DNA from: Bog-532 sp963732345
GTDB lineage: Bacteria > Actinomycetota > Actinomycetes > Streptosporangiales > Streptosporangiaceae
Direction: 5' to 3'
Assembly (NCBI GenBank): GCA_963732345.1
Contig: CAVSZI010000018.1
Coordinates: 310,001-374,000 of the forward strand
DNA length: 64,000 bases
This document shows positions 1 to 9,959 of the stretch, piece after piece. The stretch's first letter is position 1; every line of letters begins with the position of its first letter. Below the pieces are notes generated by a model. That model was not told the origin of the DNA. It saw only the letters and a list, made by a program, of their open reading frames with translations, and did not search any database. Made by a program: the position numbers and the translations under genes.

Positions 1-1973
1 CAACCTACCGGCCGGCCCCGGGCTCCATTCCGGAGTCGCCCGGGGTCTACAGGTTCCGTGCTGCGCGCGGCCGGGTGATCTACGTGGGGAAGGCCAAGTC
101 CCTGCGGCAGCGGCTGAACTCGTACTTCGCGGACTTCGCCAGCCTGCACCCGCGGACTCAGGCCATGCTGACGTCGGCGGCCTCGGTCGACTGGACCGTC
201 GTCAGCACCGAGGTGGAGGCCCTCCAGCTCGAGTACTCCTGGATCAAGGAATTCGATCCCCGCTACAACGTCAAATACCGGGACGACAAGAGCTACCCGT
301 ACCTCGCGGTCACCATGAGCGAGGAGTACCCCCGGGTCATGGTGATGCGGGGCGCCAAGCGCAAGGGCACCCGGTACTTCGGGCCCTACTCGCACGCCTG
401 GGCGATCCGGGACACGGTGGACACCCTGCTCCGGGTGTTCCCGGTCCGGACCTGCTCGGCCGGGGTGTTCAAGCGGGCCGGGCAGATCGGCCGGCCCTGC
501 CTGCTCGGCTACATCGGCAAATGCTCGGCGCCGTGCGTGGAGCGGGTGAGCGCGGCCGCGCACCGCAAGCTGGCCGAGGATTTCTGCGACTTCTTGGCCG
601 GGCAGACCGCGCGGTTCATCCGCCGGATCGAGGCAGAGATGCGGCAGGCCGCCGCGGCCGAGGAGTACGAGCGCGCCGCGCGGCTCCGCGACGACCTGCG
701 CGCGCTGGAGCGGGCCCTGGAAAAGCAGGCCGTCGTGCTGGGGGACGGGACCGACTGCGACGTCATCGCCCTGGCCGAGGACCAGCTCGAAGCGGCCGTG
801 CAGATCTTCTACGTCCGCGACGGCCGGGTGCGCGGCCAGCGCGGCTGGGTGCTGGAAAAGGTCGAGGACGTGACGACCGCCGAACTGGTCGAGAACTTCC
901 TCGGCCAGGTGTACGGGGAGACGCCGGTGAACGCGCCCGACAGTGGCCCCGGCGCCGCCGACAGTCCCGGCAGCGGCGTCCCCCGCGAGATCCTGGTGCC
1001 CGTGCTGCCGCCCGAGCCGGAGACGGTCGCGGAATGGCTGGCCGTCCGCCGCGGCGGCCCCGTCAACCTGCGGGTGCCGCGGCGCGGTGACAAGAAGGCG
1101 CTGCTGGACACGGTCGAGCGCAACGCCATGGGGGCGCTGGCGCTGCACAAGACCCGGCGCGCCAGCGACCTGACCACCCGGAGCCGCGCCCTGCACGAGA
1201 TTCAGGAAGCCCTCGGCCTGGACGACGCGCCGCTGCGGATCGAGTGCTATGACGTGTCCAACCTGCAGGGCACGAACGTCGTAGCGTCCATGGTCGTGTT
1301 CGAGGACGGCCTGGCGCGCAAGAGCGAGTACCGCCGGTTCAGCATCCGCGGCGACGATGGCACCGACGACATCTCCTCCATCTACGAGGTGATCACCCGC
1401 CGGTTCCGGCGCTACCTGGACGAACGCGAGGAAACCGGGGAGCTGGACATCCTGGGGGATCCCGAGCAGGATCCGGAGGTCAGTGCCGCCGAACGGGACG
1501 CGGCGATGCGCCAGCGCAAGTTCGCGTATCCGCCCAACCTGGTGGTCGTCGACGGCGGCCCGGCGCAGGCGGACGCGGCCTGGCGGGCCCTGAGCGATCT
1601 GAGCATCGAAGACGTCGCCGTGTGCGGGCTGGCCAAGCGCCTGGAAGAGGTCTGGCTGCCGGGGGAGGAGTTCCCGGTCATCCTGCCGCGCGGCAGCGAG
1701 GGGCTCTACCTGCTGCAGCGGGTCCGGGACGAGGCGCACCGGTTCGCGATCACCTACCATCGGCAGAAGCGGTCCCAGCGCTTCACCGCGAGCGCGCTCG
1801 ACGACATCGCCGGCCTCGGGCCGGCCCGGCGGGCGGTCCTGCTCAAGCGGTTCGGCTCGGTCCGCAAGCTGTCCGCGGCGACCCCGGAGGAGATTGCGGC
1901 GGTGCCCGGAATCGGGCCGCGCCTGGCCGAGACCATCGCCGCCGCGCTGCACACTACGGGGGAGGCCCAGTGA
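1..1973 (+). CDS. uvrC: UvrABC excinuclease subunit C (5' end outside window)
   Basis: UvrC makes the two incisions of nucleotide excision repair after UvrA/UvrB find damage. The frame is open from base 3, and the first visible residues (TYRPAPGSIPESPGVYRF) are the usual N-terminus, so only a few codons lie outside the window. The GIY-YIG nuclease domain follows, with GRVIYVGKAKSLRQRL. A UvrB-binding UVR motif is seen as EEYERAARLRDDLRALE. The C-terminal RNase H-like nuclease region (IECYDVSNLQGTN, VVDGGPAQ) precedes tandem helix-hairpin-helix motifs (DIAGLGPARRAVLLKRFGS). An internal GTG at 75 is not the true start. The stop overlaps the rapZ start by 3 bases, which implies translational coupling. 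Confidence 0.97.
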   Translation, partial: TYRPAPGSIPESPGVYRFRAARGRVIYVGKAKSLRQRLNSYFADFASLHPRTQAMLTSAASVDWTVVSTEVEALQLEYSWIKEFDPRYNVKYRDDKSYPYLAVTMSEEYPRVMVMRGAKRKGTRYFGPYSHAWAIRDTVDTLLRVFPVRTCSAGVFKRAGQIGRPCLLGYIGKCSAPCVERVSAAAHRKLAEDFCDFLAGQTARFIRRIEAEMRQAAAAEEYERAARLRDDLRALERALEKQAVVLGDGTDCDVIALAEDQLEAAVQIFYVRDGRVRGQRGWVLEKVEDVTTAELVENFLGQVYGETPVNAPDSGPGAADSPGSGVPREILVPVLPPEPETVAEWLAVRRGGPVNLRVPRRGDKKALLDTVERNAMGALALHKTRRASDLTTRSRALHEIQEALGLDDAPLRIECYDVSNLQGTNVVASMVVFEDGLARKSEYRRFSIRGDDGTDDISSIYEVITRRFRRYLDEREETGELDILGDPEQDPEVSAAERDAAMRQRKFAYPPNLVVVDGGPAQADAAWRALSDLSIEDVAVCGLAKRLEEVWLPGEEFPVILPRGSEGLYLLQRVRDEAHRFAITYHRQKRSQRFTASALDDIAGLGPARRAVLLKRFGSVRKLSAATPEEIAAVPGIGPRLAETIAAALHTTGEAQ

Positions 1974-2902
1974 ATGCGGTACGGGAGCCGGTACGGGAGC
2001 ACGGCGGGGCCGCGGTCGCGGCCGCCGCTCCGGACGATCCGGTCGCGCCGGAGATCGTCGTCATCACCGGCATGTCCGGGGCGGGACGCAGCACGGCCGC
2101 CAAGTCTCTGGAGGACCTCGGCTGGTTCGTGGTGGACAACCTGCCGCCTGGGCTGCTGCCCACCATGGTCGACCTGGCCGAGCGGTCCAACGGCGCGGTG
2201 CCGAAGATCGCCGCCGTGGTCGACGTGCGCAGCCGCGCGTTCACCACGGATCTGAAGTCCTCGATCGACGGCCTCGGCGCGCGCGGCGTGGCCTCCCGCA
2301 TCGTGTTCCTGGAAGCGGCCGACGCGACCCTGGTCCAGCGGTTCGACAGCGTGCGCCGGCCGCATCCGCTGCAGTCCACCGGGCGGGTGGTGGACGGGAT
2401 CGCCGCGGAGCGGGAGCTGCTGCGCGACGTGCGGGGCGACGCCGACCTGATCCTCGACACCTCCCGGCTCAACGTGCACGAGCTGCGCGGGCGGATGCGG
2501 GACTTCTTCGGCGGGCGCTCGGCGCAGGGGCCGCGGGTCAGCATCGTGTCGTTCGGCTACAAATACGGGCTCCCGGTGGATGCGGACCTCGTGGTGGACT
2601 GCCGGTTCCTGCCGAACCCGCACTGGATCCCGGAGCTGGCTCCGATGACCGGCCTGGACCAGCCGGTCCGGGAGTACGTGCTGAGCCGTCCGGGAGCGCA
2701 GGAGTTCCTCACGGCGTACTTCGCGGCGCTGCGGGTGCTGCTGGTCGGCGACGAGCGCGAGGGCAAGCACTTCGTGACCCTGGCGGTCGGGTGCACCGGG
2801 GGAAAGCACCGCAGCGTGTGCATCGCCGAGTATCTCGCGGCACAGCTGAGCGCCGAGGGGGCCGACGTCCGGGTCACCCACCGGGACCTCGGGCGTGAAT
2901 GA
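1970..2902 (+). CDS. rapZ: RNase adapter / nucleotide-binding protein RapZ
   Basis: RapZ-family P-loop protein, about 310 residues, which is normal for the family. The Walker A region reads GMSGAGRSTAAKSLED. The C-terminal domain carries the conserved SFGYKYGLPVDADLVVDCRF and FVTLAVGCTGGKHRSV blocks. In enterobacteria RapZ senses cell-wall precursor status; in actinomycetes the role is less clear, but uvrC-rapZ-yvcK-whiA is a conserved cluster. The start is GTG at 1970, overlapping the uvrC stop codon. The first 30 residues are a variable Ala/Pro-rich leader before the P-loop. Confidence 0.95.
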   Translation: MNAVREPVREHGGAAVAAAAPDDPVAPEIVVITGMSGAGRSTAAKSLEDLGWFVVDNLPPGLLPTMVDLAERSNGAVPKIAAVVDVRSRAFTTDLKSSIDGLGARGVASRIVFLEAADATLVQRFDSVRRPHPLQSTGRVVDGIAAERELLRDVRGDADLILDTSRLNVHELRGRMRDFFGGRSAQGPRVSIVSFGYKYGLPVDADLVVDCRFLPNPHWIPELAPMTGLDQPVREYVLSRPGAQEFLTAYFAALRVLLVGDEREGKHFVTLAVGCTGGKHRSVCIAEYLAAQLSAEGADVRVTHRDLGRE

Positions 2903-2911
2903 GGGCCGCGG

Positions 2912-3952
2912 GTGGGTGAGGCGGCCGGGGGAACGGGGCCCGGGGCAACGGGGCCCGAAACGATTGAGGCTGGAGTGACGGCGCCCAAAGTGGTGGCGCT
3001 AGGCGGCGGGCACGGGCTGGCCGCGTCGCTGTCCGCGCTGCGGCGGGTCAGCAGCGATCTCACCGCCATCGTGACGGTGGCTGACGACGGCGGGTCGAGC
3101 GGCCGGCTGCGCCGCCAGTATGGCGTGCTGCCGCCCGGCGACCTGCGGATGGCCCTGGCCGCGCTGTGCGGCGACGACGACTGGGGGACGACGTGGAGCC
3201 GGGTCGTCCAGCACCGGTTCGGCGGCGACGGCGAGCTTTCCGGTCACGCGGTGGGCAACCTGCTGATCGTCGCGCTCTGGGAACTGCTCGGGGACACGGT
3301 CGAGGGCCTGGACTGGGTGGGCCGCCTGCTGGGGACGCGCGGCCGGGTGCTGCCGATGGCCTCGGTCCCGCTGGACATCGTGGCCGAGGTGGAGGGCGCC
3401 GATCCGGCGCGCCCGGACGAGATCTCCCGGGTCCGCGGCCAGGACGCATGCGCGTCCACCCCCGGCCGGGTGCGGTCCATTTCGCTGCTGCCGGACGATC
3501 CGCCGGCCGTTCCGGCCGCGGTCGCCGCGGTCATGGAGGCAGACTGGGTGGTGCTCGGCCCGGGGTCGTGGTTCACCAGCGTGCTACCGCATCTGCAGGT
3601 GCCCGAGCTGGCCTCGGCGCTGCGGGGGACGCCGGCACACCGCCTGGTGGCGCTCAACCTGGCACCGCAGCCTGGGGAGACGGGCGGTTTTTCCCCGCAC
3701 AAGCACCTGGAGGTCCTGGCCGGGCATTCGCCGGGACTGGAGTTCGACGTGGTCCTCGCCGACACCTCAGCGGGCGAGACGGGCGGTGACGCGGTGGCGG
3801 ACCTGGAGAAGGCCGCCGGGGCCCTGGGGGCACAGCTCGTCCTCGCGGACGTCGCCGTGGCCGACGGAACACCCAGGCATGATCCGGTGCTCCTATCGAG
3901 GGCCTATGCGGACATCTTCGACGGCCGCCGGAGCGTGTTACCGCGAGCATGA
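2912..3952 (+). CDS. yvcK: YvcK/CofD-like UDP-GlcNAc-binding protein (gluconeogenesis factor)
   Basis: YvcK family proteins bind UDP-N-acetylglucosamine and link carbon metabolism to cell-wall synthesis. Visible family blocks are VVALGGGHGLAASLSALRR, the TVADDGGSSGRLR loop, LPPGDLRMALAALC, and GHAVGNLLIVALWELL. The length of 346 residues fits the family with a short N-terminal extension. The annotated start is GTG at 2912. A GTG at 2975, just before the conserved domain, is a second possibility. It is 9 bases after rapZ and probably cotranscribed with it. Confidence 0.93.
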   Translation: MGEAAGGTGPGATGPETIEAGVTAPKVVALGGGHGLAASLSALRRVSSDLTAIVTVADDGGSSGRLRRQYGVLPPGDLRMALAALCGDDDWGTTWSRVVQHRFGGDGELSGHAVGNLLIVALWELLGDTVEGLDWVGRLLGTRGRVLPMASVPLDIVAEVEGADPARPDEISRVRGQDACASTPGRVRSISLLPDDPPAVPAAVAAVMEADWVVLGPGSWFTSVLPHLQVPELASALRGTPAHRLVALNLAPQPGETGGFSPHKHLEVLAGHSPGLEFDVVLADTSAGETGGDAVADLEKAAGALGAQLVLADVAVADGTPRHDPVLLSRAYADIFDGRRSVLPRA

Positions 3953-3990
3953 GAGCGGGTCGCGAAGCTCAGCAGCGGGTGACGGACGAA

Positions 3991-4139
3991 GGACGGACCG
4001 CAGGTCCGGCCGCCCAGCGATCCGGGCCCCCGGCCCGGTGAGCGGCGATGGACCGGATATCTTCGGCAGGTCACGGACGGGGGACGGACCGCAGGTCCGG
4101 CCGCCCAGCGACCCGGGCCCCTGGGCCCGGTGAGCGGCG
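3991..4139 (+). repeat. Intergenic repeat upstream of whiA, two copies
   Basis: A block of about 57 bases (GACGGACCGCAGGTCCGGCC, then CGCCCAGCGA and GC palindromes) occurs at 3991-4046 and again at 4082-4139. It contains nested inverted repeats (GGACCGCAGGTCC, GGGCCC). Together with the next repeat it fills the 337-base yvcK-whiA gap, where I see no gene. Confidence 0.75.
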
Positions 4140-4148
4140 GTGCTACGG

Positions 4149-4266
4149 CGAGCACCACAGCGGGGCGCGAAGCGCACCGGGGGGTTCCGGGGGGTCGCCC
4201 CCCCGGGCGAGCACCACAGCGGGGCGCGAAGCGCACCGGGGGGTTCCGGGGGGTCGCCCCCCCGGG
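4149..4266 (+). repeat. 59-bp tandem GC-rich repeat upstream of whiA, two copies
   Basis: Two near-identical 59-base units starting CGAGCACCACAGCGGGGCGC run head to tail up to 24 bases before the whiA start. The same sequence family appears in the opposite orientation at 5301-5476, inside the 3' part of the whiA frame. It looks like a dispersed palindromic intergenic element rather than coding DNA. Confidence 0.8.
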
Positions 4267-4289
4267 CTAGCACAGCACAGGAGGACGCG

Positions 4290-5507
4290 ATGGCGATGAC
4301 GGGTGTGGTCAAGGACGAACTCAGCCGGGTGAGCGTGGTCAAGCCGTGCTGCCGCAAGGCTGAGGTGTCGGCGATACTGAGGTTCGCGGGCGGGCTGCAC
4401 CTGGCCGCGGGGCACATCGTGATCGAGGCGGAGCTTGACACCGGGGCCGCCGCCCGCCGGCTGCGGGCCGGCATCGGCGAGGTGTTCGGCCACGCGTCCG
4501 AGTTGCTCGTGCTGGCGCCGAGCGGGCTGCGCAAAGGTAACCGCTACGTCGTCCGCGTGCTCAAGGGCGGCGACAATCTCGCCCGCCAGACCGGCCTGGT
4601 GGACAACTACGGGCGCCCGGTGCGCGGGCTGCCGCGGCAAATCGTCTCTGGCACGACCTGCGACTGCGAGGCCGCGTGGCGGGGGGCCGTGCTCGCCCAC
4701 GGGTCGCTGACCGAACCGGGCCGGTCGATGGCGCTCGAGGTGACCTGCCCGGGGTCGGAGGCGGCCCTCGCCCTGGCCGGTGCGGCCCGGCGGCTGAAGA
4801 TCCATGCCAAAGCGCGTGAGGTCCGCGGAGTCGACCGCGTGGTGATCAGGGACGGCGACGCGATCAGTGCCATGCTGACCCGGCTCGGCGCGCACGACAG
4901 CGTGATGGCCTGGGAAGAGCGGCGGATGCGCCGGGAGGTCCGGGCCACGGCGAACCGGCTCGCCAACTTCGACGACGCCAACCTGCGCCGCAGCGCGCGC
5001 GCCGCGGTCGCGGCCGGCGCGCGGGTCGAGCGGGCCCTGGAGATCCTCGGCGACGACGCGCCCGAGCACCTGACCATGGCCGGCCAGCTGCGGATCGCCA
5101 ACCGGCAGGCCAGCCTGGAGGAACTGGGTCAGCTGGCCAACCCGCCGCTGACCAAGGACGCGATCGCCGGCCGGATCCGGCGCCTGCTGGCCATGGCCGA
5201 CCGCCGGGCCATCGAGCTGGGCCTGCCCAGCACCGAGGCCAGCCTCACCCCCGAGATGCTCATGCCGTTATCTTCCGGGGGGACGACCCCCCGTACCCCC
5301 GCTGCGCTTCGCGCCCCGCTGCGGTACTTCGCCGGCACACCGGCCACTCGCCCGGGCCAAAGCCCGGGACGCTGTGCTGGCCGGGGGCGACCCCCCGGAG
5401 CCCCCCGCTGGGCTTCGCGCCCCGCTGCGGTACTTCGCCGGCACACCGGCCACTCGCCCGGGCTAAAGCCCGGGACTCGCTGGGCCGGTATGAGCGCCTC
5501 GCCGTAA
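4290..5507 (+). CDS. whiA: Sporulation transcription regulator WhiA with repeat-derived C-terminal extension
   Basis: WhiA combines a degenerate LAGLIDADG homing-endonuclease fold with a C-terminal helix-turn-helix. In Streptomyces it works with WhiB in sporulation septation. The ATG at 4290 follows an AGGAGG-like site and gives MAMTGVVKDELSRV. The N-terminal domain carries CCRKAEVSAILRFAGGLH and the HTH carries LANPPLTKDAIAGRIRRLL. The conserved protein normally ends shortly after STEASLTPEMLM, near 5265. Here no stop is met and the frame runs through about 80 more residues encoded by the inverted GC-rich repeat, ending at TAA 5505-5507. The tail is probably not functional in itself. Confidence 0.9.
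   Translation: MAMTGVVKDELSRVSVVKPCCRKAEVSAILRFAGGLHLAAGHIVIEAELDTGAAARRLRAGIGEVFGHASELLVLAPSGLRKGNRYVVRVLKGGDNLARQTGLVDNYGRPVRGLPRQIVSGTTCDCEAAWRGAVLAHGSLTEPGRSMALEVTCPGSEAALALAGAARRLKIHAKAREVRGVDRVVIRDGDAISAMLTRLGAHDSVMAWEERRMRREVRATANRLANFDDANLRRSARAAVAAGARVERALEILGDDAPEHLTMAGQLRIANRQASLEELGQLANPPLTKDAIAGRIRRLLAMADRRAIELGLPSTEASLTPEMLMPLSSGGTTPRTPAALRAPLRYFAGTPATRPGQSPGRCAGRGRPPGAPRWASRPAAVLRRHTGHSPGLKPGTRWAGMSASP
5301..5476 (+). repeat. Direct repeat of about 70 bp inside the whiA 3' extension
   Basis: Two copies, 5301-5372 and 5407-5476, contain GCTTCGCGCCCCGCTGCGG and CACCGGCCACTCGCCCGGG. They are inverted relatives of the 4149-4266 units, so whiA is bracketed by the same repeat family in opposite orientations. 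The gap 5508-5843 that follows has further short GC repeats and the palindrome listed separately. Confidence 0.75.
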
Positions 5508-5639
5508 CCCGCTGCGGTTCCGGCCGATAGGTCCGGCCACTCGCCGGGCCTGACCGGCCCGGGCTCGCCGGGCCTGACGGCCCGGGCTCGCTGGGCCGGT
5601 GTTCACGGCATGCCTGTTGCCGTGGGCAGCCAATTCTCA

Positions 5640-5655
5640 TATGGTCTAGACCATA
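5640..5655. promoter_or_regulatory. Perfect 16-bp palindrome resembling a DasR/GntR-type operator upstream of gap
   Basis: TATGGTCTAGACCATA is a perfect palindrome 189 bases before the gap start. Its core TGGTCTAGACCA equals the core of the dre site bound by DasR, the GlcNAc-responsive GntR-type regulator of actinomycetes. It lies in otherwise gene-free DNA and is much more AT-rich than its surroundings. The regulator assignment is inferred from the core only. Confidence 0.6.
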
Positions 5656-5843
5656 GGCGGCGTGGGCCGCCTGCCGCGTCCCTGCCCGGAACAGGCGGAG
5701 CGCTGGATCGAGCGCCGTCTCCGGGGGACGCCCGGGGCGGCTTTCGATAGGGTCTTCAGGGACGAAAGGCTCTGGGGCGCCGGGGGCCGACGGTCTTAAA
5801 TCGGCCTCAATAGCAACACAGCGACAATGAGGAGAGCGGTGCT

Positions 5844-6878
5844 GTGACCATCCGCGTGGGCATTAACGGATTTGGCCGGATCGGCCGTAACTACTGGCGC
5901 GCCGCCAATGCTGAGGCGATCGGCATGGCTGGCCGGGTCCGGGCGGGCGAGATCGAGATCGTCGCCGCCAACGACCTGACCGATTCGGCGACGCTGGCGC
6001 ATCTACTGAAGTACGACACCGTACTCGGCACGCTGCCGCTGGACGTGTCCGTCTCCGGGGACTCCATCCGGGTCGGCGGCCAGTCGGTCAAGGTGCTGGC
6101 CGAGCGCGACCCGGCCAAGCTGCCCTGGAAGGACCTCGGCGTCGACGTCGTGCTCGAGTCCACCGGGCGCTTCACCAAGGCGGCCGACGCCCGCCACCAC
6201 CTCGACGCTGGCGCGAAGAAGGTCCTCATCTCGGCGCCCGCCAAGGAAGAGGACCTGACGGTCGTCCTGGGCGTGAACGACGGCGACTATGACCCGGCGA
6301 AACATCACATCATCTCCAACGCCTCCTGCACGACCAACTGCGTCGCGCCGATGGCGAAGGTGCTGCTGGAAAACTTCGGCATCGTCAAGGGCCTGATGAC
6401 GACGGTGCACGCTTACACCAACGACCAGGTCATCCTGGACTTCCCGCACAAGGACCTGCGCCGGGCCCGGGCCGCCGCGGTGAACATCATCCCGACCACC
6501 ACGGGCGCCGCCAAGGCCACCTCCCTGGTGCTGCCGGAACTCAAGGGCAAGCTCGACGGCATGGCGCTGCGCGTGCCGGTGCCGGACGGCTCGCTCGTCA
6601 ACCTGGTCGCCCAGCTCAACCGCGAGGCGACCAAGGACGAGGTCAACGCGGCTTTCCGTGCGGCCGCCGAGGGCCCGCTCAAGGGAGTCCTGTACTACAC
6701 CGAGGACCCGATCGTCTCGTCCGACATCGTCGGCTCGCCGGCCTCCTGCACCTTCGACGCTTCGCTGACCATGACGTTCGGCGACCAGGTCAAGATACTC
6801 GGCTGGTACGACAACGAGTGGGGCTACTCCGCCCGGCTTGCCGACCTGACGGCGCTTGTCGGCGCCCGGCTGTCCTAG
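5844..6878 (+). CDS. gap: Glyceraldehyde-3-phosphate dehydrogenase, type I
   Basis: Catalyses oxidative phosphorylation of glyceraldehyde 3-phosphate in cytosolic glycolysis. The Rossmann start IRVGINGFGRIGRNYWRA, the catalytic cysteine motif SNASCTTNC, and the C-terminal WYDNEWGYSARL are all present. 344 residues is slightly longer than the usual 332-336, because of an insert near MAGRVRAGEIE. The start is GTG 5844 with GAGGAGAG upstream. It is first in a gap-pgk-tpiA run; the dre-like palindrome is the only regulatory site I can see upstream. Confidence 0.97.
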   Translation: MTIRVGINGFGRIGRNYWRAANAEAIGMAGRVRAGEIEIVAANDLTDSATLAHLLKYDTVLGTLPLDVSVSGDSIRVGGQSVKVLAERDPAKLPWKDLGVDVVLESTGRFTKAADARHHLDAGAKKVLISAPAKEEDLTVVLGVNDGDYDPAKHHIISNASCTTNCVAPMAKVLLENFGIVKGLMTTVHAYTNDQVILDFPHKDLRRARAAAVNIIPTTTGAAKATSLVLPELKGKLDGMALRVPVPDGSLVNLVAQLNREATKDEVNAAFRAAAEGPLKGVLYYTEDPIVSSDIVGSPASCTFDASLTMTFGDQVKILGWYDNEWGYSARLADLTALVGARLS

Positions 6879-6916
6879 CCGCGCACCGTGCGGCGCCGAG
6901 CGAAAAGACGAAGGAA

Positions 6917-8193
<1,277 letters not shown>

Positions 8194-8197
<4 letters not shown>

Positions 8198-9012
8198 GCG
8201 GCCGGCGGGACCGCAAGCCAGGCCTGCCGCTGATGGCCGGCAACTGGAAGATGAACGGCAACCACCTGGAGGCCATCGCACTGGTCCAGAAGCTGGCCTT
8301 CACGCTGTCCGATAAGGACTTCGACATGGTGGACGTGGCGGTGCTGCCGCCGTTCACCTCGCTGCGCAGCGTGCAGACGCTGGTGGAAGGGGACCGGCTG
8401 CGGATCGCCTACGGGGCGCAGGACGTGTCCCAGCACCCCGCCGGCGCGTATACCGGTGAGATCTCGGCGCCGATGCTGGCCAAGCTCGGCTGCGATTACG
8501 TGCTGGCCGGGCACTCCGAGCGGCGCCAGTACCATCACGAGGACGACGCGCTGGTCAACGCCAAGGTGAAGGCGGCCCTGGGCGCCGAGATCACGCCCAT
8601 CATGTGCGTGGGCGAGGCCCTGGAGATCCGCCAGCAGGGGCGGCAGGTGGAACACTGCGTCAGCCAGGTGACCGGATCGCTGGCCGGCATCCCCGCCGAG
8701 CAGGTGGCCGGGATGGTGATCGCCTACGAGCCGGTCTGGGCGATCGGCACCGGCGAAGTGGCCACGCCCGACGATGCCCAGGAGGCCTGCGGGGCAATTA
8801 GAGAGTACGTTTCTGCGGTTCACGGGCGCGAGACAGCCAATAGTCTGCGTATCCTGTATGGCGGGTCGGTTAAGCACGACAACATCGCGCCGATCATGGC
8901 GCAGCCGGATGTCAACGGTGCCCTCGTTGGAGGGGCCAGCCTTGACGCCGCTGAGTTCGCCAGGATCTGCCGTTTCCGGGAGGTCGCCGAGGCGCCTCAG
9001 CCTGGTGGCTGA
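8194..9012 (+). CDS. tpiA: Triosephosphate isomerase
   Basis: Interconverts dihydroxyacetone phosphate and glyceraldehyde 3-phosphate. The substrate-binding N/K pair is in LMAGNWKMNGN, the electrophilic histidine in VLAGHSERR, and the catalytic glutamate in VIAYEPVWAIGTGEVATPD. The phosphate loop YGGSVKHDN follows. 272 residues is slightly above the typical 255-260. The ATG at 8194 overlaps the pgk stop (ATGA). The 9013-9120 gap after it is made of GGGGGGCGACCCCC-type palindromic repeats. Confidence 0.97.
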
Positions 9013-9202
9013 CCTTCGGTCAGCTTCCATAGGCCCGCAGTATTGACCGGGGGGCGACCCCCGGGACCCCCCGGGGGGCGACCCCCGGACCCCCTGGGGG
9101 TCGCACCCCGGGGCGCTGGCGTTGGTACGGCCTGGGCAGGGATGCCGGGGCCGGGTTGTGGCTTTGGCTAGTGGAGAGACAGGGAAGAGGGAACGAGCGG
9201 CG

Positions 9203-9433
9203 ATGGTCATCGGTGTTTCCATCATCCTGATCATCACGAGCCTGGTGATGGTACTGCTGGTGCTGCTGCACAAGGGCAAGGGCGGCGGCCTGTCGGACAT
9301 GTTCGGCGGTGGCGTCTCCTCGACGCTCGGTTCCTCCTCCGTGGTTGAGCGGAACCTCGACCGGATCACGGTCTTCTTCGGGATCCTCTGGTTCGTGAGC
9401 ATTATCGGGCTCAACCTGCTGATCCTGCACTGA
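9203..9433 (+). CDS. secG: Preprotein translocase subunit SecG
   Basis: Small membrane partner of SecYE in general protein export. 76 residues from ATG 9203, with a first membrane segment VIGVSIILIITSLVMVLLVL, the conserved HKGKGGGLSDMFGGG loop, and a second membrane segment near the C-terminus (ITVFFGILWFVSIIG). The position after tpiA is the standard actinobacterial location. A GAACGAG purine stretch precedes the start. Confidence 0.95.
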   Translation: MVIGVSIILIITSLVMVLLVLLHKGKGGGLSDMFGGGVSSTLGSSSVVERNLDRITVFFGILWFVSIIGLNLLILH

Positions 9434-9516
9434 CCGGCTTTACTGGCTTTACCGATCGTCTATACCGACATCCTTCCGCACCGGACGTAACGCATGCGCT
9501 ATTCAAGGGGTGATCT

Positions 9517-9852
9517 GTGAGCAGTGGCAACGCCATCCGCGGCAGCAGGGTGGGCGCAGGTCCCATGGGCGAGGCCGAACGCGGCGATGCCGCGCCTCGC
9601 GTCTGGGTGTCTTTCTGGTGTGCGAACCGGCACGAAACGCGCCCGAGCTTCGCGACCGACGCATCCGTTCCGGACAGCTGGGAGTGCCCTCGGTGCGGGT
9701 ACCCGGCCGGGCAGGACGAGCGGAACCCGCCCGCCCCGCCGCGCGTCGAGCCATATAAGACGCACCTCGCCTACGTGAAGGAGCGCCGCAGCGACTCCGA
9801 CGGCGCCGCCATCCTCGCCGAGGCCCTCGACCGCTTGCGCAAGGGCGCCTGA
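9517..9852 (+). CDS. rbpA: RNA polymerase-binding protein RbpA
   Basis: RbpA binds the principal sigma factor and RNA polymerase and stabilises the open complex; it is found only in actinobacteria. 111 residues from GTG 9517. Visible blocks are NAIRGSRVGAGPMGEAERG, the cysteine/histidine zinc core (FWCANRHE, WECPRCGYPAG), and the sigma-interaction C-terminus (KTHLAYVKERRSD). secG-rbpA is the usual order. Confidence 0.96.
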   Translation: MSSGNAIRGSRVGAGPMGEAERGDAAPRVWVSFWCANRHETRPSFATDASVPDSWECPRCGYPAGQDERNPPAPPRVEPYKTHLAYVKERRSDSDGAAILAEALDRLRKGA

Positions 9853-9888
9853 CCCGGCCCGCCCCGTCACCCCCGTGATCGTGATCGT

Positions 9889-9923
9889 GCGATAGGACCC
9901 GCGCTATGCGCGGGTCCTATCGC
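9889..9923 (+). terminator. Strong hairpin terminator between rbpA and gadB
   Basis: A near-perfect inverted repeat, GCGATAGGACCCGCG against CGCGGGTCCTATCGC around a short loop, lies between two convergent genes. There is no long T-run, which is common for actinomycete terminators. It can serve both strands. Confidence 0.75.
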
Positions 9924-9959
9924 ATATTGGCCACCTGGACCCCGGCCTGGCCGCCGGGC

